Notes: generated by a model from the sequence alone, not told the origin. A stretch of DNA of 64,000 bases from Sphingomonadales bacterium (GCA_028871475.1 JAGWMZ010000013.1:1-64000); one strand, 5' to 3'; shown: positions 53,013 through 61,159, numbered from the stretch's first letter. Made by a program: numbers and translations.

Positions 53013-53646
53013 TGAAATTCTCCTCGGATAGATGGGTGAGCCAGAAGCGGCCGTTCTCGATCGCGTAGCCAATCCGCAGATTGCCCCGGAAACTGCGGAT
53101 CACCCCGCCGATCACGCGGACCTTCTCGACCGGCACGACGATGTCGGTGGCGGTCCAGGTCACGGGCTGATCGGGGCGGATGTAGGTGGCGATCGACAGC
53201 GTCGGATTGGTCGACAGCTCGTCGAGAATGGTGTTGAGATTGTCGCGGATCGCGTTGTAGGCGCTGGGGTGAACCAGGCTCAGCAGCTCCTGGAACTGCC
53301 GGTCGGCGGAATAAGCCGAATAGGTTCCCGATAGCGCCACGATGTTGCGCGTCATCGTCCGCAGATAGGCTTCCGACGGGGCGTTGCCGGTCACATAAAG
53401 ATCGCCCGATGCCCCGAACGGCACGATCACCGTGCGCTGGTTCTGGTTCGAGGTGTAGATCAACGTGCCGAGCACCGCGGTCACGCCGAACAGCCCGACA
53501 ATCGCGAACTTGAGCAGTCGGTTCTCCTCGAACAGGTTCGAGGATCCTTGCAGGAAGCGGTGGATGCCGAAGCGGGCGGGCCGGTCGGCAGCCAGGTCGC
53601 TGCCTTCATCCGGCTTCGATTTGCGGAACATCATGCCCGTCCTCAC
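52993..53646 (-). CDS. traE: TraE, VirB5/8-position pilus assembly protein
   Basis: 217 residues from a GTG at 53646 that overlaps the traL stop (GTGA); ATGs at 53634 and 53631 are alternatives. One membrane span (LKFAIVGLFGVTAVLGTLIY) near residue 50 is followed by a periplasmic domain with VTGNAPSEAYLRTMTRNIVAL, SLVHPSAYNAIRDNL and VTWTATDIVVPVEKVRVIGG, which are TraE features. It is a VirB8-like inner-membrane protein of the transfer machine. Confidence 0.92.
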   Translation of the reverse strand: MRTGMMFRKSKPDEGSDLAADRPARFGIHRFLQGSSNLFEENRLLKFAIVGLFGVTAVLGTLIYTSNQNQRTVIVPFGASGDLYVTGNAPSEAYLRTMTRNIVALSGTYSAYSADRQFQELLSLVHPSAYNAIRDNLNTILDELSTNPTLSIATYIRPDQPVTWTATDIVVPVEKVRVIGGVIRSFRGNLRIGYAIENGRFWLTHLSEENFNAETQG

Positions 53647-53909
53647 TCAAAAAAGCGGGTCTGGGTCGGACCCGGATAATGGCGGAAGGAAACGAAACCC
53701 CAGCGCCAGGCGAGGTGGGGGATGAAGCCGCGCGGCTTCGTCCGCTTCCAGGGGATGAAAAGGAGAAGGGCCAGGATCAGCATCCAGCCGATCAGTCCGC
53801 CGACGATGACCGCGACGAAAATGGTCGACATGACCAGAATGAACTCGTCCGCGCCAAACCATAAGATCTGGACCGGGCCGTGCAGATACTGGGGCAGACG
53901 CTCATCCAA
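53643..53909 (-). CDS. traL: TraL, pilus assembly membrane protein
   Basis: 88 residues. An N-terminal LPQYLHGPVQILWFGADEF is followed by two hydrophobic stretches (VMSTIFVAVIVGGLIGWM and ILALLLFIPW) and a C-terminal WGFVSFRHYPGPTQTRFFE. This matches the TraL/VirB3-like family of F systems, which lies between the pilin and TraE as here. It is an inner-membrane protein. The gap to traA upstream is 134 bp with no gene seen. Confidence 0.93.
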   Translation of the reverse strand: MDERLPQYLHGPVQILWFGADEFILVMSTIFVAVIVGGLIGWMLILALLLFIPWKRTKPRGFIPHLAWRWGFVSFRHYPGPTQTRFFE

Positions 53910-54043
53910 AGCCCTTCTCCTCCTGCTTCATGACACCCTTCGTCAGGGGGTCATTTTCCGAAGGCCGACCATCGGCCTCCAGCTCGTGACGGGTGCGTGT
54001 CGCTGGCCGGTCCACTTGGGCCTGCGACGCGCGCCCGTGTGGC

Positions 54044-54358
54044 TCAGATCACCATTCCGAAGGTCTGGAGGATCGTGTCGGACTTGATCAGGCAGACCGC
54101 GGCGACGATGGTCGGGATGCCGATCATCACGTTGGAAAACAGGCGGCTGACCCCGAACAGGAAGGCCGCGACGCCGCCGACAAAGCCCATCGGGCCCTTG
54201 ACGCCCTTGTTCACGACGATGTTGTAGATGTCGTAGCCAAGGTCGCCGACGGCGGGCGCGGTGAACGCGTGCGCGCTGGTGCTCATCAGGGCGAGGACCG
54301 CCAAAGGGACGCCGATGTTGGCAAACCCCGCTGCACGGGCGCCGATATTTCTGATCAT
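54044..54358 (-). CDS. traA: TraA-like pilin precursor
   Basis: 104 residues from the ATG at 54358, with AGGAG upstream. An N-terminal export segment with FANIGVPLAVLALMSTSAHA is followed by a mature part of about 72 residues with two hydrophobic helices (GPMGFVGGVAAFLFGVSRL and NVMIGIPTIVAAVCLIKSDT), the two-helix plan of F-type pilin. F pilin is made from a precursor and may be cyclised or acetylated in some systems; the S26 peptidase in this operon could process it. The 198 bp upstream to dsbC hold no clear gene and may contain a separate promoter. Confidence 0.85.
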   Translation of the reverse strand: MIRNIGARAAGFANIGVPLAVLALMSTSAHAFTAPAVGDLGYDIYNIVVNKGVKGPMGFVGGVAAFLFGVSRLFSNVMIGIPTIVAAVCLIKSDTILQTFGMVI

Positions 54359-54556
54359 TTCAGTTCTCCTGTGTGTGAAGCCGCCCGGGGCATGCCTGCC
54401 GGCATCGATGAAATCGCTGTCGGCCGAGGGCGAGCGGTGGGCGGCTTCCAAAAGCGCCGCTTGCCATCGGCATTCCGGTCCCGGTCCAGCGCGGCACCCG
54501 CATGGGAGCGACGCGGACAGGGTCCGCCAAAGAGGAAGGGACGCGCTCGCTGCCCA

Positions 54557-55396
54557 TTATTTGGGCAGGGCCTGTGCGGCGTGATCAGGCTGATTTTCGG
54601 TCCGATTCTTGGCCCGGTTCGCGCTCTGATCGAGGAAGCTTTCGAGCTCGCCCTGCTGAAAACCCGAGATCAGCTTGCCGTCGACGATCAGCGTCGGGGT
54701 GCCGGCGACGCCAAGCTTGCGGACGATCTCGGCATCGGCCTTGACCTGCGCCGCGCCCGCTTCGCACTTGGCGAGCAGTTTCGGCTCGGCGCCCGCATAG
54801 ATGGCGTGAAGCGCCGCCTCCTTGTCGGGCGAGCACAGGATGTGTTCGGCTTTTGCAGCCGCTCCCGGGTGGATGCCGCTCACGAAATAGATGAGCCGTC
54901 GCACGGGCTTGCCTTCAGCGGCCTTGGCGATCCAGAACTTCTCGAGCGCGCGGCAATAGGGGCAGTCGGGGTCGGTGAATTCAAGAACGCTCGGCGCGTC
55001 CTTCGGCCCGATCGCCAGCGCCAGGGCCGGATCGACGAACTTGAGACGCTTCCGTGCGCTCGCTTCCTGGGCGAGCGCCGTCACATTGACACCATTGCGG
55101 TCATAGACCGCCGCGAACAGGATGTGTTCGCTCGCCGGTGCATAATAGATGACCCGCCCGCCGGCGACCGCCTGGTAGATCGTGCCCTTGACCGGGGCCG
55201 GCTCGAAATCTTCGAACTGGAGATTGGTGAAGGTCTGATGGAGCTGGCGCTGCGCCGCCTCGGCGGCCTCAGTAAGCATCTTGGCGTCGTCCTTGCCGGT
55301 CTCATCGGGGGCGGCGAGCGCGGCGGTGCCGCCGAGCAGCGCCGCGAGCACGCAAGCAATGAACGGGAAGCGCCGCGGCTCAGCGAATTTCGCCAT
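54557..55396 (-). CDS. dsbC: DsbC-family thiol:disulfide interchange protein
   Basis: 279 residues from the ATG at 55396. A signal peptide (FIACVLAALLGGTAALA) is followed by a DsbC N-terminal-like dimerisation part (GTIYQAVAGGRVIYYAPASEHILF) and the thioredoxin domain with the CPYC active site near residue 144 (FTDPDCPYCRALEKFW) and VAGTPTLIVDGKLISGF. As DsbC in F-type and R27-type operons, it probably isomerises disulfides in TraU, TraN and TraH. The ATG lies inside the end of the upstream small gene (17-bp overlap). Confidence 0.92.
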   Translation of the reverse strand: MAKFAEPRRFPFIACVLAALLGGTAALAAPDETGKDDAKMLTEAAEAAQRQLHQTFTNLQFEDFEPAPVKGTIYQAVAGGRVIYYAPASEHILFAAVYDRNGVNVTALAQEASARKRLKFVDPALALAIGPKDAPSVLEFTDPDCPYCRALEKFWIAKAAEGKPVRRLIYFVSGIHPGAAAKAEHILCSPDKEAALHAIYAGAEPKLLAKCEAGAAQVKADAEIVRKLGVAGTPTLIVDGKLISGFQQGELESFLDQSANRAKNRTENQPDHAAQALPK

Positions 55397-55676
55397 GATC
55401 GATATCCTTCTGGTTGGTAGGCTGCAGCGCGGCCCGGTCGATGTGGATGCTGGCCCCAAGGGGGATTGCGCCGCGCGGAATGCCCGACTCTTGCGGACCC
55501 CGGGGCGTCTCACAGCGGATAACGAAGCCGCCGTCCGCCTGAACGATGACGAGGTGCGGCCGCGGCTGCGGTTGTTGGGGGACCGGCAGCCGATGCCGGA
55601 TCGGACGGGCATCCGCATTGCCGGCGGCCATCGCCAAAAGCGCGAAAACCGGTCCGGTAAATCCCCATCGGCGCAT
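55380..55676 (-). CDS. Small exported protein at the head of the tra operon, unknown
   Basis: 98 residues. A signal peptide (GFTGPVFALLAMAAGNADA) is followed by a short mature part with a basic, Pro/Gln-rich stretch (RHRLPVPQQPQPRPH) and a beta-like strand LVIVQADGGFVIRCET. It is the first gene of the minus-strand operon and overlaps dsbC by 17 bases. No family is recognised. The single cysteine and lack of membrane segments suggest a soluble periplasmic factor. Confidence 0.55.
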   Translation of the reverse strand: MRRWGFTGPVFALLAMAAGNADARPIRHRLPVPQQPQPRPHLVIVQADGGFVIRCETPRGPQESGIPRGAIPLGASIHIDRAALQPTNQKDIDHGEIR

Positions 55677-55950
55677 CGGCCGCCTCCTGCCTGTGATCGG
55701 TTGATCCGGGCTCGGAGCATCCTGGATGGAGCGCCGCTGCCGAATGCGTCATGTGGCGGTAGGAATGGTGTGTTTGACTTCAATTGAGCAAGACGCAGGC
55801 CATTGTCTTGGGCTTGGGGTTGCGTCATCGTTCAAAGCGCCAGCGAGTTACGCTTTTGGTTACCAATTCATTGTAGATGCGGTTCAGCGATGGACCGGCA
55901 GGAGGAATTCGAAGACCACCTCAGCCAGAAAAGAAGGGACGAGTCGCGCA
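55677..55950 (+). promoter_or_regulatory. Divergent control region between tra operon and regulators
   Basis: This 274-bp stretch separates the minus-strand tra operon from the plus-strand regulator cluster, so promoters for both should be here. It is less GC-rich in the part near 55781-55880. A perfect palindrome TTGGTTACCAA (55856-55866) sits in that AT-richer stretch and could be an operator. I cannot assign -35/-10 boxes with confidence. An open frame runs through it from 55726, but its first 75 codons look non-coding. Confidence 0.4.
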
Positions 55951-56427
55951 GTGGGAAGGGTATCGAGAACCTTCAAGCTGAAACTGTCGCCCGCCGGCGT
56001 CGAGTTGCTCCTCGACTGTCATTGCCGGCTAGGCCATCTCGTCAATGAACTGCTTCCTTTCGGCAATACGCTCTATTGCGCGCTGGTTCATCTTGACCAC
56101 ATCGATACCCGGCTGATCGCCGACGATCTGAAAACCTTGAAGGAATCTGGCTTTCTTGGTGAGCGGATCTGTTTTGTCGGTGCTCCCCTCACTCTCACAG
56201 ACATCACGTCGCGCATCGCCGAAAGACTTGGTTCGGAAGCACAACGCCGAGGACCTGCGGCTTTGAACTCACGGCTCTTTATCGTCGCATTGAAGCAATT
56301 TCGCCTGGCGCCTTCCGAAGCAATTGTGGCCGCCTATGACGTGATGCTGGAAGAGGCAGGTGATTACCTGAAGATTGGCAGGACGCTGCGTACCCGGCGA
56401 ATGGAGCTGGGTCCGATCGGGCAATAA
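55951..56427 (+). CDS. Hypothetical protein next to tra operon, possible regulator
   Basis: About 158 residues if it starts at GTG 55951, with AGAAGGG about 10 bases upstream; longer frames reach back to 55726. The sequence begins VGRVSRTFKLKLSPAGVELL and has an N-terminal helical part with CHCRLGHLVNELLPFGNTL, then VHLDHIDTRLIADDL and a C-terminal QFRLAPSEAIVAAYDVMLEEAG. I recognise no family and no helix-turn-helix. Its place as first gene of a row of DNA-binding proteins divergent from tra suggests a control role, which is inference. The start is uncertain. Confidence 0.45.
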   Translation: MGRVSRTFKLKLSPAGVELLLDCHCRLGHLVNELLPFGNTLYCALVHLDHIDTRLIADDLKTLKESGFLGERICFVGAPLTLTDITSRIAERLGSEAQRRGPAALNSRLFIVALKQFRLAPSEAIVAAYDVMLEEAGDYLKIGRTLRTRRMELGPIGQ

Positions 56428-56522
56428 TGGCCTGAATTCCGATTGACCAATTATGTATCAGACACCAATTCTTGACTGTCGAGCTGCCGTGGCGGGCAAA
56501 TTGCTGCAGTCAGGAGTAGGAG

Positions 56523-56936
56523 ATGCCGCAGGAATGCGTGGCATCCGGCCCCGATGCATCAACGCTTGCCGAGATCAAGCAGATGTCAGGCCGGAGGATC
56601 GAAGATGGACGCAGACGCGAGGGTCTTACCCAGTCCAAGCTCGCCAAGCGGGTGGGGCTGGGCGTCAGCTGGGTCCGCGAAATCGAGTCGGGCAATCCCA
56701 GAACCCGGATTGACGATCATCTGCGCTGCTCGGCCGCGCTCAGGATATCGCCCAGCTACATCTTCATTCCCCTCCTTTTCATGGCCCATGGCCTGCAGTT
56801 CGCGCCCCAGCTCCTGGCTGGTAACCTCTACGAGCTCGAACGCCACTGGCTTCAGTTCATCATCGACCAGAACATCGCCGATATGCGCCGCATCCTCTCT
56901 GGGGATGGCGGCCCGATCTCCGTCTCCGGCCCATAG
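56523..56936 (+). CDS. XRE-family helix-turn-helix regulator
   Basis: 137 residues from the ATG at 56523, with AGGAGTAGGAG upstream. The helix-turn-helix lies at about 25-65, with RRIEDGRRREGLTQSKLAKRVGLGVSWVREIESGNPRTRIDDHLR, the typical Cro/C1 pattern split here by its turn. The C-terminal half is helical with several aromatic residues (LYELERHWLQFIIDQNIADM). It probably represses or activates nearby transfer genes; the target is not shown by the sequence. Confidence 0.85.
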   Translation: MPQECVASGPDASTLAEIKQMSGRRIEDGRRREGLTQSKLAKRVGLGVSWVREIESGNPRTRIDDHLRCSAALRISPSYIFIPLLFMAHGLQFAPQLLAGNLYELERHWLQFIIDQNIADMRRILSGDGGPISVSGP

Positions 56937-57103
56937 CTGCACTTTGTGGCATATCGGACCGGAACAAGAGCAAGATAAAAACAATAATGCGTCGCAATCG
57001 CAATTGACTTCTCACCCTCGAGCGGGACAGTCACAAACGAAACGGTCCTGCCTCGTTCAACGCGCCGGACGTCGTTTCTCCAACCCCATGAGGAGTGATG
57101 CGT

Positions 57104-57229
57104 ATGGCGCGCGGTACGCGGCTTGCAGCCAATCGAAATGTCTTGACTCAATCACTGCCGGGACGGGCTGTTCCGCAGATCGCGCCGCTGAAGAGGGAGC
57201 ACACCGACGGAGGCATCGGTGGCGCATGA
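57104..57229 (+). CDS. Possible 41-aa small protein overlapping the MarR-like gene
   Basis: An ATG at 57104 has GAGGAG nine bases upstream. The frame encodes a 41-residue basic peptide starting MARGTRLAANRNVL and ending in TDGGIGGA, and stops at TGA 57227-57229, overlapping the GTG start of the next gene (57219). The good ribosome site and the overlap suggest a real coupled gene or a leader peptide. Length and lack of a family keep this uncertain. The rest of the 56937-57218 gap shows nothing else. Confidence 0.35.
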   Translation: MARGTRLAANRNVLTQSLPGRAVPQIAPLKREHTDGGIGGA

Positions 57230-57704
57230 TGACCCTGAACAAGCCAGCGTCCCAGACGAATCCGATGAACTCTTCATGCTCGGTGACGCCGAAGCCACAA
57301 TGCGGATCGGTGCTGCCGAACCCGATCATGAGGCGCTCGGGCTGCATATCGCCAACTGGTGGCTCAAGGCACGGCGGCTTCGCGAGAACATGTTCGGCTC
57401 CGCATTGTTCGCCGACCCGGCCTGGGATATTCTGCTCGACCTCTATACGGCGCGGGCCAGGGGGGAACGGGTCCAGATCACCAGCCTTTCGCTCGCAGCT
57501 CGTGTACCACATAGCACGGCGATCCGTTGGGCGCGGATCATGACGCGCCATGGGCTGCTGGTCCGCGAAAAGGACCCGAAGGATGGCCGCAGGGTCCATG
57601 TGACCCTGAGCGAAGAGACCTGGGCCATGATGAAGGACTATCTGGAACGGCTCAGCCGCGATCCCGCCACGCGAGCGCCGCCTTTTCTGGGCGCCGAGCG
57701 ATGA
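57219..57704 (+). CDS. MarR-like winged-helix regulator
   Basis: 161 residues from a GTG at 57219. An acidic N-terminal tail is followed by helices and a winged helix-turn-helix (about 75-135) with WDILLDLYTARARGERV, SLSLAARVPHSTAIRWARIM, HGLLVREKDPKDGRRVHVTLSE, which is the MarR pattern including the wing DPKDGRR. It would bind DNA as a dimer. A GAGGGAGC about 25 bases upstream and the overlap with the 41-codon frame suggest coupled translation. Confidence 0.85.
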   Translation: MAHDDPEQASVPDESDELFMLGDAEATMRIGAAEPDHEALGLHIANWWLKARRLRENMFGSALFADPAWDILLDLYTARARGERVQITSLSLAARVPHSTAIRWARIMTRHGLLVREKDPKDGRRVHVTLSEETWAMMKDYLERLSRDPATRAPPFLGAER

Positions 57705-57826
57705 TGGCAGTTGCTCTGTGGCATCACGATTGTGGGCAACCGGGTAACAGCCTTTCCTTGCAACATACGGAGCGTTAGATCGTCAGCAGGCGACAAATGT
57801 TGTCATAAACATGGATTGGGGGCCGA

Positions 57827-58318
57827 ATGGACAAGCAGCCTGACGCAGCACTGAATCTCACCGAGCTGACTGCCGATATCGTCGCGGCCCATGTATCGCA
57901 CAATAACGTGCCGATTTCCGATCTGTCGGTACTGATCACCAGTGTTCACACGGCGCTAGCCGGACTGGGAGGAACTCCCGGTGAACATGCCGCAGCAGCA
58001 CAAGAGCCGGCGGTAGCGATCAAGCGTTCTGTGAAGCCGGATCACATCGTCTGCCTTGAGGACGGAAAGAAGCTCAAGATGCTGAAGCGGCATCTGATGA
58101 CCCATTACCAGATGACACCAGACGCTTACCGCGTGAAGTGGAATTTGCCCGCCGACTATCCGATGGTTGCGCCGGATTATGCTGAGAAGCGGCGCGCGCT
58201 AGCCAAAAAGATCGGCCTGGGCCGTAAGCCGGGCAGCAAGGTTGCGCCGAAACCGGCATCCACAGCCCCGAAAAAGGCTGGTCGGCCGCGCAAGAAGCTG
58301 TCCGTCGCTATCCCCTGA
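57827..58318 (+). CDS. MucR/Ros family zinc-finger regulator
   Basis: 163 residues. The N-terminal half has LTELTADIVAAHVSHNNVP, the MucR oligomerisation region. The central Ros zinc finger has VCLEDGKKLKMLKRHLMTHY with its Cys and His residues, followed by the conserved KWNLPADYPMVAPDYAEKRRALAKKIGLG. The C terminus is Lys/Pro-rich (GSKVAPKPASTAPKKAG). MucR proteins are H-NS-like silencers of horizontally acquired and AT-rich DNA in Alphaproteobacteria, which suits a mobile element. An interrupted palindrome ACAAATGTTGT lies about 20 bp upstream of its start and may be an operator. Confidence 0.92.
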   Translation: MDKQPDAALNLTELTADIVAAHVSHNNVPISDLSVLITSVHTALAGLGGTPGEHAAAAQEPAVAIKRSVKPDHIVCLEDGKKLKMLKRHLMTHYQMTPDAYRVKWNLPADYPMVAPDYAEKRRALAKKIGLGRKPGSKVAPKPASTAPKKAGRPRKKLSVAIP

Positions 58319-58375
58319 ACTTCACTGCACGGCGCTCATCACTGCGCGCCAAATTTCCCGATCCCAGGAGACACT

Positions 58376-58654
58376 ATGATGAATAATGCCGAACTCACCG
58401 AGCTGGTTGCCGCCACCAACGATCTGACCAAGGTCGATGCGAAGAAAATCGTCGACTCCGTGTTCGGCGCCATCGCCGATGCGGCAGCCAAGGGTGACGA
58501 GATTTCGCTCGCCGGGTTCGGAAAGTTCAAGGTGAAAAACACGCCTGCCCGCGAGGGCCGCAGCCCTGCGACCGGCGAAACGATCAAGATCGCGGCTTCC
58601 CGGAAATTGACCTTCTCGGTGGCGAAGGCGGTCAAAGACAAATTGAATGGGTAA
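58376..58654 (+). CDS. HU-family DNA-binding protein
   Basis: 92 residues (a second ATG follows at 58379), with AGGAG upstream. The full HU fold is present: AELTELVAATNDLTKVDAKKIVD, EISLAGFGKFKVKNTPAREGR with the DNA-binding arm, and GETIKIAASRKLTFSVAKAVKD. It bends DNA and often assists recombination or replication; element-encoded HU copies are common. It lies 57 bp after mucR and before the excisionase-like gene. Confidence 0.93.
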   Translation: MMNNAELTELVAATNDLTKVDAKKIVDSVFGAIADAAAKGDEISLAGFGKFKVKNTPAREGRSPATGETIKIAASRKLTFSVAKAVKDKLNG

Positions 58655-58709
58655 CGTGACGACTCATTTGGTGCCGTTCTGAACTTCACCACAATTCTGT
58701 CGTACCGAG

Positions 58710-58731
58710 GTGGCGCACGGCCGTGCGCCAC
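58710..58731. repeat. 22-bp perfect palindrome downstream of HU gene
   Basis: GTGGCGCACGG and its exact complement CCGTGCGCCAC meet without a spacer at 58710-58731. It is 55 bp after the HU stop and could be a terminator stem without a T-run, or a dimeric protein-binding site. The next 136 bp up to the excisionase-like gene contain no other feature that I can support. Confidence 0.6.
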
Positions 58732-58867
58732 ATCAAACGCGAAATACTCATAAATCTGGCTCGTTGAGCCCGGAAATTAAACTCCGATAGCAATGGTCAT
58801 CCAGACGCGATAACGTCGCGCCGCTTCATGCCATCTTTCATTGGGCCTTGGCCTAAAAGGAAGATTC

Positions 58868-59053
58868 GTGGCCACCAACGCAAAATATCCGATGACGGTC
58901 CGCATCCCGGATGCCGTCAGCTTGACGGGTATCAGTCGCTCAACTCTGTACGTCATGATTCGAACTCACCAGATCGAAACGGTGAAGGTCGGCAGGTCGC
59001 GATACATCGTCGTCGCTAGCCTTGAGCGTTTCATCGATGCGAATCGTGCCTGA
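58868..59053 (+). CDS. AlpA/excisionase-like helix-turn-helix protein
   Basis: 61 residues from a GTG at 58868, with AAAAGGAAG upstream. It is a MerR-like HTH_17 domain: MTVRIPDAVSLTGISRSTLYVMI, then HQIETVKVGRSRYIVVASLERFI. Such small proteins serve as excisionases or as AlpA-type activators of integrase genes. It is the last gene of the regulator row and lies between the tra genes and tRNA-Lys, as expected for an integrative element, but no integrase gene is in the window. A hairpin follows at 59086. Confidence 0.8.
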   Translation: MATNAKYPMTVRIPDAVSLTGISRSTLYVMIRTHQIETVKVGRSRYIVVASLERFIDANRA

Positions 59054-59085
59054 TCCAGTCTGTGATAACGCTCGTGGAGACCAGG

Positions 59086-59101
59086 CCCCTCGACCGAGGG
59101 G
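59086..59101. terminator. Short hairpin between convergent excisionase-like gene and aqpZ
   Basis: CCCCTCG pairs with CGAGGGG around a two-base gap (in practice a 6-bp stem with a 4-base loop). It lies 33 bp after one gene end and 22 bp before the other on the opposite strand, so it may stop both. No strong T-run accompanies it. Confidence 0.45.
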
Positions 59102-59122
59102 TTGCCACTGCCATCCGAACGG

Positions 59123-59818
59123 TCAGTCCACGGCGGGGGCGATCACCGAGCGATAGATGACCCCGCCCAGGACTCCGCCGATGATTGGCGCCACCCAGAA
59201 GGCCCAGAGTTGCTGCAAGGCGATCCCGCCTTCGAGAAGCGCTGGGTCAGTACTGCGTGCCGGATTGACCGAGGTGTTCGTCACCGGGATCGAAATCAGA
59301 TGGATCAGCGTTAACCCTAGACCGATCGCGATAGGAGCAAAGCCTGCCGGCGCCCGCTTATCGGTTGAACCCATGATGATGATCAGGAAGAAGGCCGTCA
59401 GCAGAATCTCGATGATCAGCGCCGCCTGCAAGCTGTAGCCGCCCGGCGAGTGCGCACCGAAACCGTTGCTGGCAAGGCCTCCGGTGTAACCGGACTTTCC
59501 GCTGGCAACCGCGAAAAGAACGGCAGCCGCGAGAATGGCACCAATCACTTGCGCGATGACATAGGGAATGATCTTACCTGCCTCGAAACGGCCACCCGCC
59601 CAGAGGCCTACTGTCACGGCGGGGTTGAAATGGCCGCCCGAAACATGCCCCACCGCATAGGCCATCGTCAGCACCGTCAGGCCGAACGCAAGTGCCACAC
59701 CCGTAAAGCCGATACCCAACTGGGGAAAAGCCGCAGCCAGCACTGCGCTGCCACAGCCGCCGAAAACCAACCAGAACGTACCGAAAGCTTCCGCGAAAAG
59801 GGCGTTTGAACCTTTCAT
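59123..59818 (-). CDS. aqpZ: Aquaporin Z
   Basis: 231 residues from the ATG at 59818, with AGGAGG upstream. Six membrane spans and the two half-helices with NPA boxes are visible, at residues 65-67 (HFNPAVT) and 185-187 (SVNPARS), with the typical AqpZ start [20 protein letters not shown]. It passes water across the inner membrane. It is convergent with the excisionase-like gene and divergent from the GST-like gene, with 131 bp between the two starts. Confidence 0.96.
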   Translation of the reverse strand: MKGSNALFAEAFGTFWLVFGGCGSAVLAAAFPQLGIGFTGVALAFGLTVLTMAYAVGHVSGGHFNPAVTVGLWAGGRFEAGKIIPYVIAQVIGAILAAAVLFAVASGKSGYTGGLASNGFGAHSPGGYSLQAALIIEILLTAFFLIIIMGSTDKRAPAGFAPIAIGLGLTLIHLISIPVTNTSVNPARSTDPALLEGGIALQQLWAFWVAPIIGGVLGGVIYRSVIAPAVD

Positions 59819-59949
59819 TCTATCCTCCTGTTGTCGCTTGCCTCGCTGGGTGAAAGTTGATCCCAAAGCAGCAGCGGGTAAAGTCGTATTTGGCGCGGAC
59901 TGCACCCTCGGCCCCAACGTCGGGCGCTGGGGTAAAAAGGACTTGTCCA

Positions 59950-60705
59950 ATGACTGACGCCTCCGGGGCGGAAAATGAGGACTGCCGCCCACTCCTCCTG
60001 ACCTTGCCGCCTTCCCACTATTGCGAGCGGGCACGCTGGGCGCTCGACCTGCAGGGGATTGTCTATGATGAGGAGCGTCTGGCGCCTGGTACTCATCTGC
60101 TGCGCGTCAAGCGGTTAGGCGCCGAAGCCACCTCGCTTCCCTTGCTCCTGCTTGAAGACGGGTCGCTATGCCAGGGGAGCGACCGAATTTTAGACTGGGT
60201 GGGATTGCCGGGCGGCGACCCAGAGATTGAGCGGCGGCTTGAGCAGGAGACGGCGCCGCTCATTCGCCAGTGCCTCTATGCTGGACTGCTGTCCGATCCA
60301 CGATCAGGTATTCGCGACGTGCTGCTTCGCGGCACAAGTAAGCGCGATGCGACAATCGGGCGGCTGACCTGGCCGCTGTTACGGCGTATCATGGCCGCAG
60401 GCATGAATGCGCGGCCGCGTCTCCTGCCAGACCTGATCGCGCAAGTGGAGCACGAACTCGACTGGTTCGACCGATTGCTCGCCGAGCGCGGCGCTCACCT
60501 GGCCGGCCGAGAGTTTGGTCGCGCCGACCTCACTGCCGCCAGTCTGCTTGCGCCCGTCGCCTTACCGCAGGTGGAGCCTGTGAAGAGCCTCTCCGCAGGA
60601 ATTCGTTGGCCGCGTTCGCTTGCCCCGTTCCTTGCGAGATGGTCGGATCGGCCAAGTTTGAAATGGGTTCGCCATGTATATGAGGCGCACCGAGTGCCGC
60701 TGTAG
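59950..60705 (+). CDS. Glutathione S-transferase-like protein
   Basis: 251 residues from the ATG at 59950. An N-terminal thioredoxin-like domain has [19 protein letters not shown] and [19 protein letters not shown] with the [13 protein letters not shown] glutathione-site motif. A helical C-terminal domain has [35 protein letters not shown] Tyr-Cys pair takes the place of the usual N-terminal catalytic residue, so it may be a Cys-type or beta-like GST. The substrate is unknown. Confidence 0.85.
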   Translation: MTDASGAENEDCRPLLLTLPPSHYCERARWALDLQGIVYDEERLAPGTHLLRVKRLGAEATSLPLLLLEDGSLCQGSDRILDWVGLPGGDPEIERRLEQETAPLIRQCLYAGLLSDPRSGIRDVLLRGTSKRDATIGRLTWPLLRRIMAAGMNARPRLLPDLIAQVEHELDWFDRLLAERGAHLAGREFGRADLTAASLLAPVALPQVEPVKSLSAGIRWPRSLAPFLARWSDRPSLKWVRHVYEAHRVPL

Positions 60706-60885
60706 CGCTCGCCCATCGAGCATGGCCAATGTCCTCGACGGGGCGCTACCCTAAGTTCTAACAGCGACACCGCCCGCGTACCAATTCCCTTGCAAGCTGC
60801 TCACCTCCTCGGCGATTCAAAACTCACGTCGACGGGAAGGAAAGGGAGGAGGTATGGTGCGGCCTTAACCGAAGAAGGAGGTGCT

Positions 60886-61020
60886 ATGACATGGCTTGCT
60901 TCTCTCGAGGCGCTCGTGATTCGGGTCGGTCGGCCGATGGAGCACGAAACCAAATGTCCTGAAGCGATGGAGGGAAGGAAGTGTGGTGCAACCTATACGC
61001 AACCTAATTTCGAAAACTAG
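60886..61020 (+). CDS. Possible 44-aa small protein with strong ribosome site
   Basis: In the 378-bp stretch after the GST-like gene, AAGGAGGTG precedes an ATG at 60886. The 44-codon frame starts MTWLASLEALVIRVG and ends TYTQPNFEN, with two cysteines. A second strong site, GGGAGGAGG, lies just upstream before a four-codon frame (60854), so this could instead be a leader-peptide arrangement. No family is recognised. Nothing else is seen in the gap. Confidence 0.35.
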   Translation: MTWLASLEALVIRVGRPMEHETKCPEAMEGRKCGATYTQPNFEN

Positions 61021-61083
61021 GTTGCAGGGCGACCGAAATTGATGTGATCACCCTCGTAAGTTGTTGTTTTTATAAGGAGAAAG

Positions 61084-61159
<76 letters not shown>

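Noticed and set aside
33125..55676. Prophage or type VI/type III secretion cluster
   Set aside because: Gene order and motifs (TraL-E-K-B-V-C-W-U-N-F-H-G) are those of an F-type conjugation system; no phage structural genes are present.
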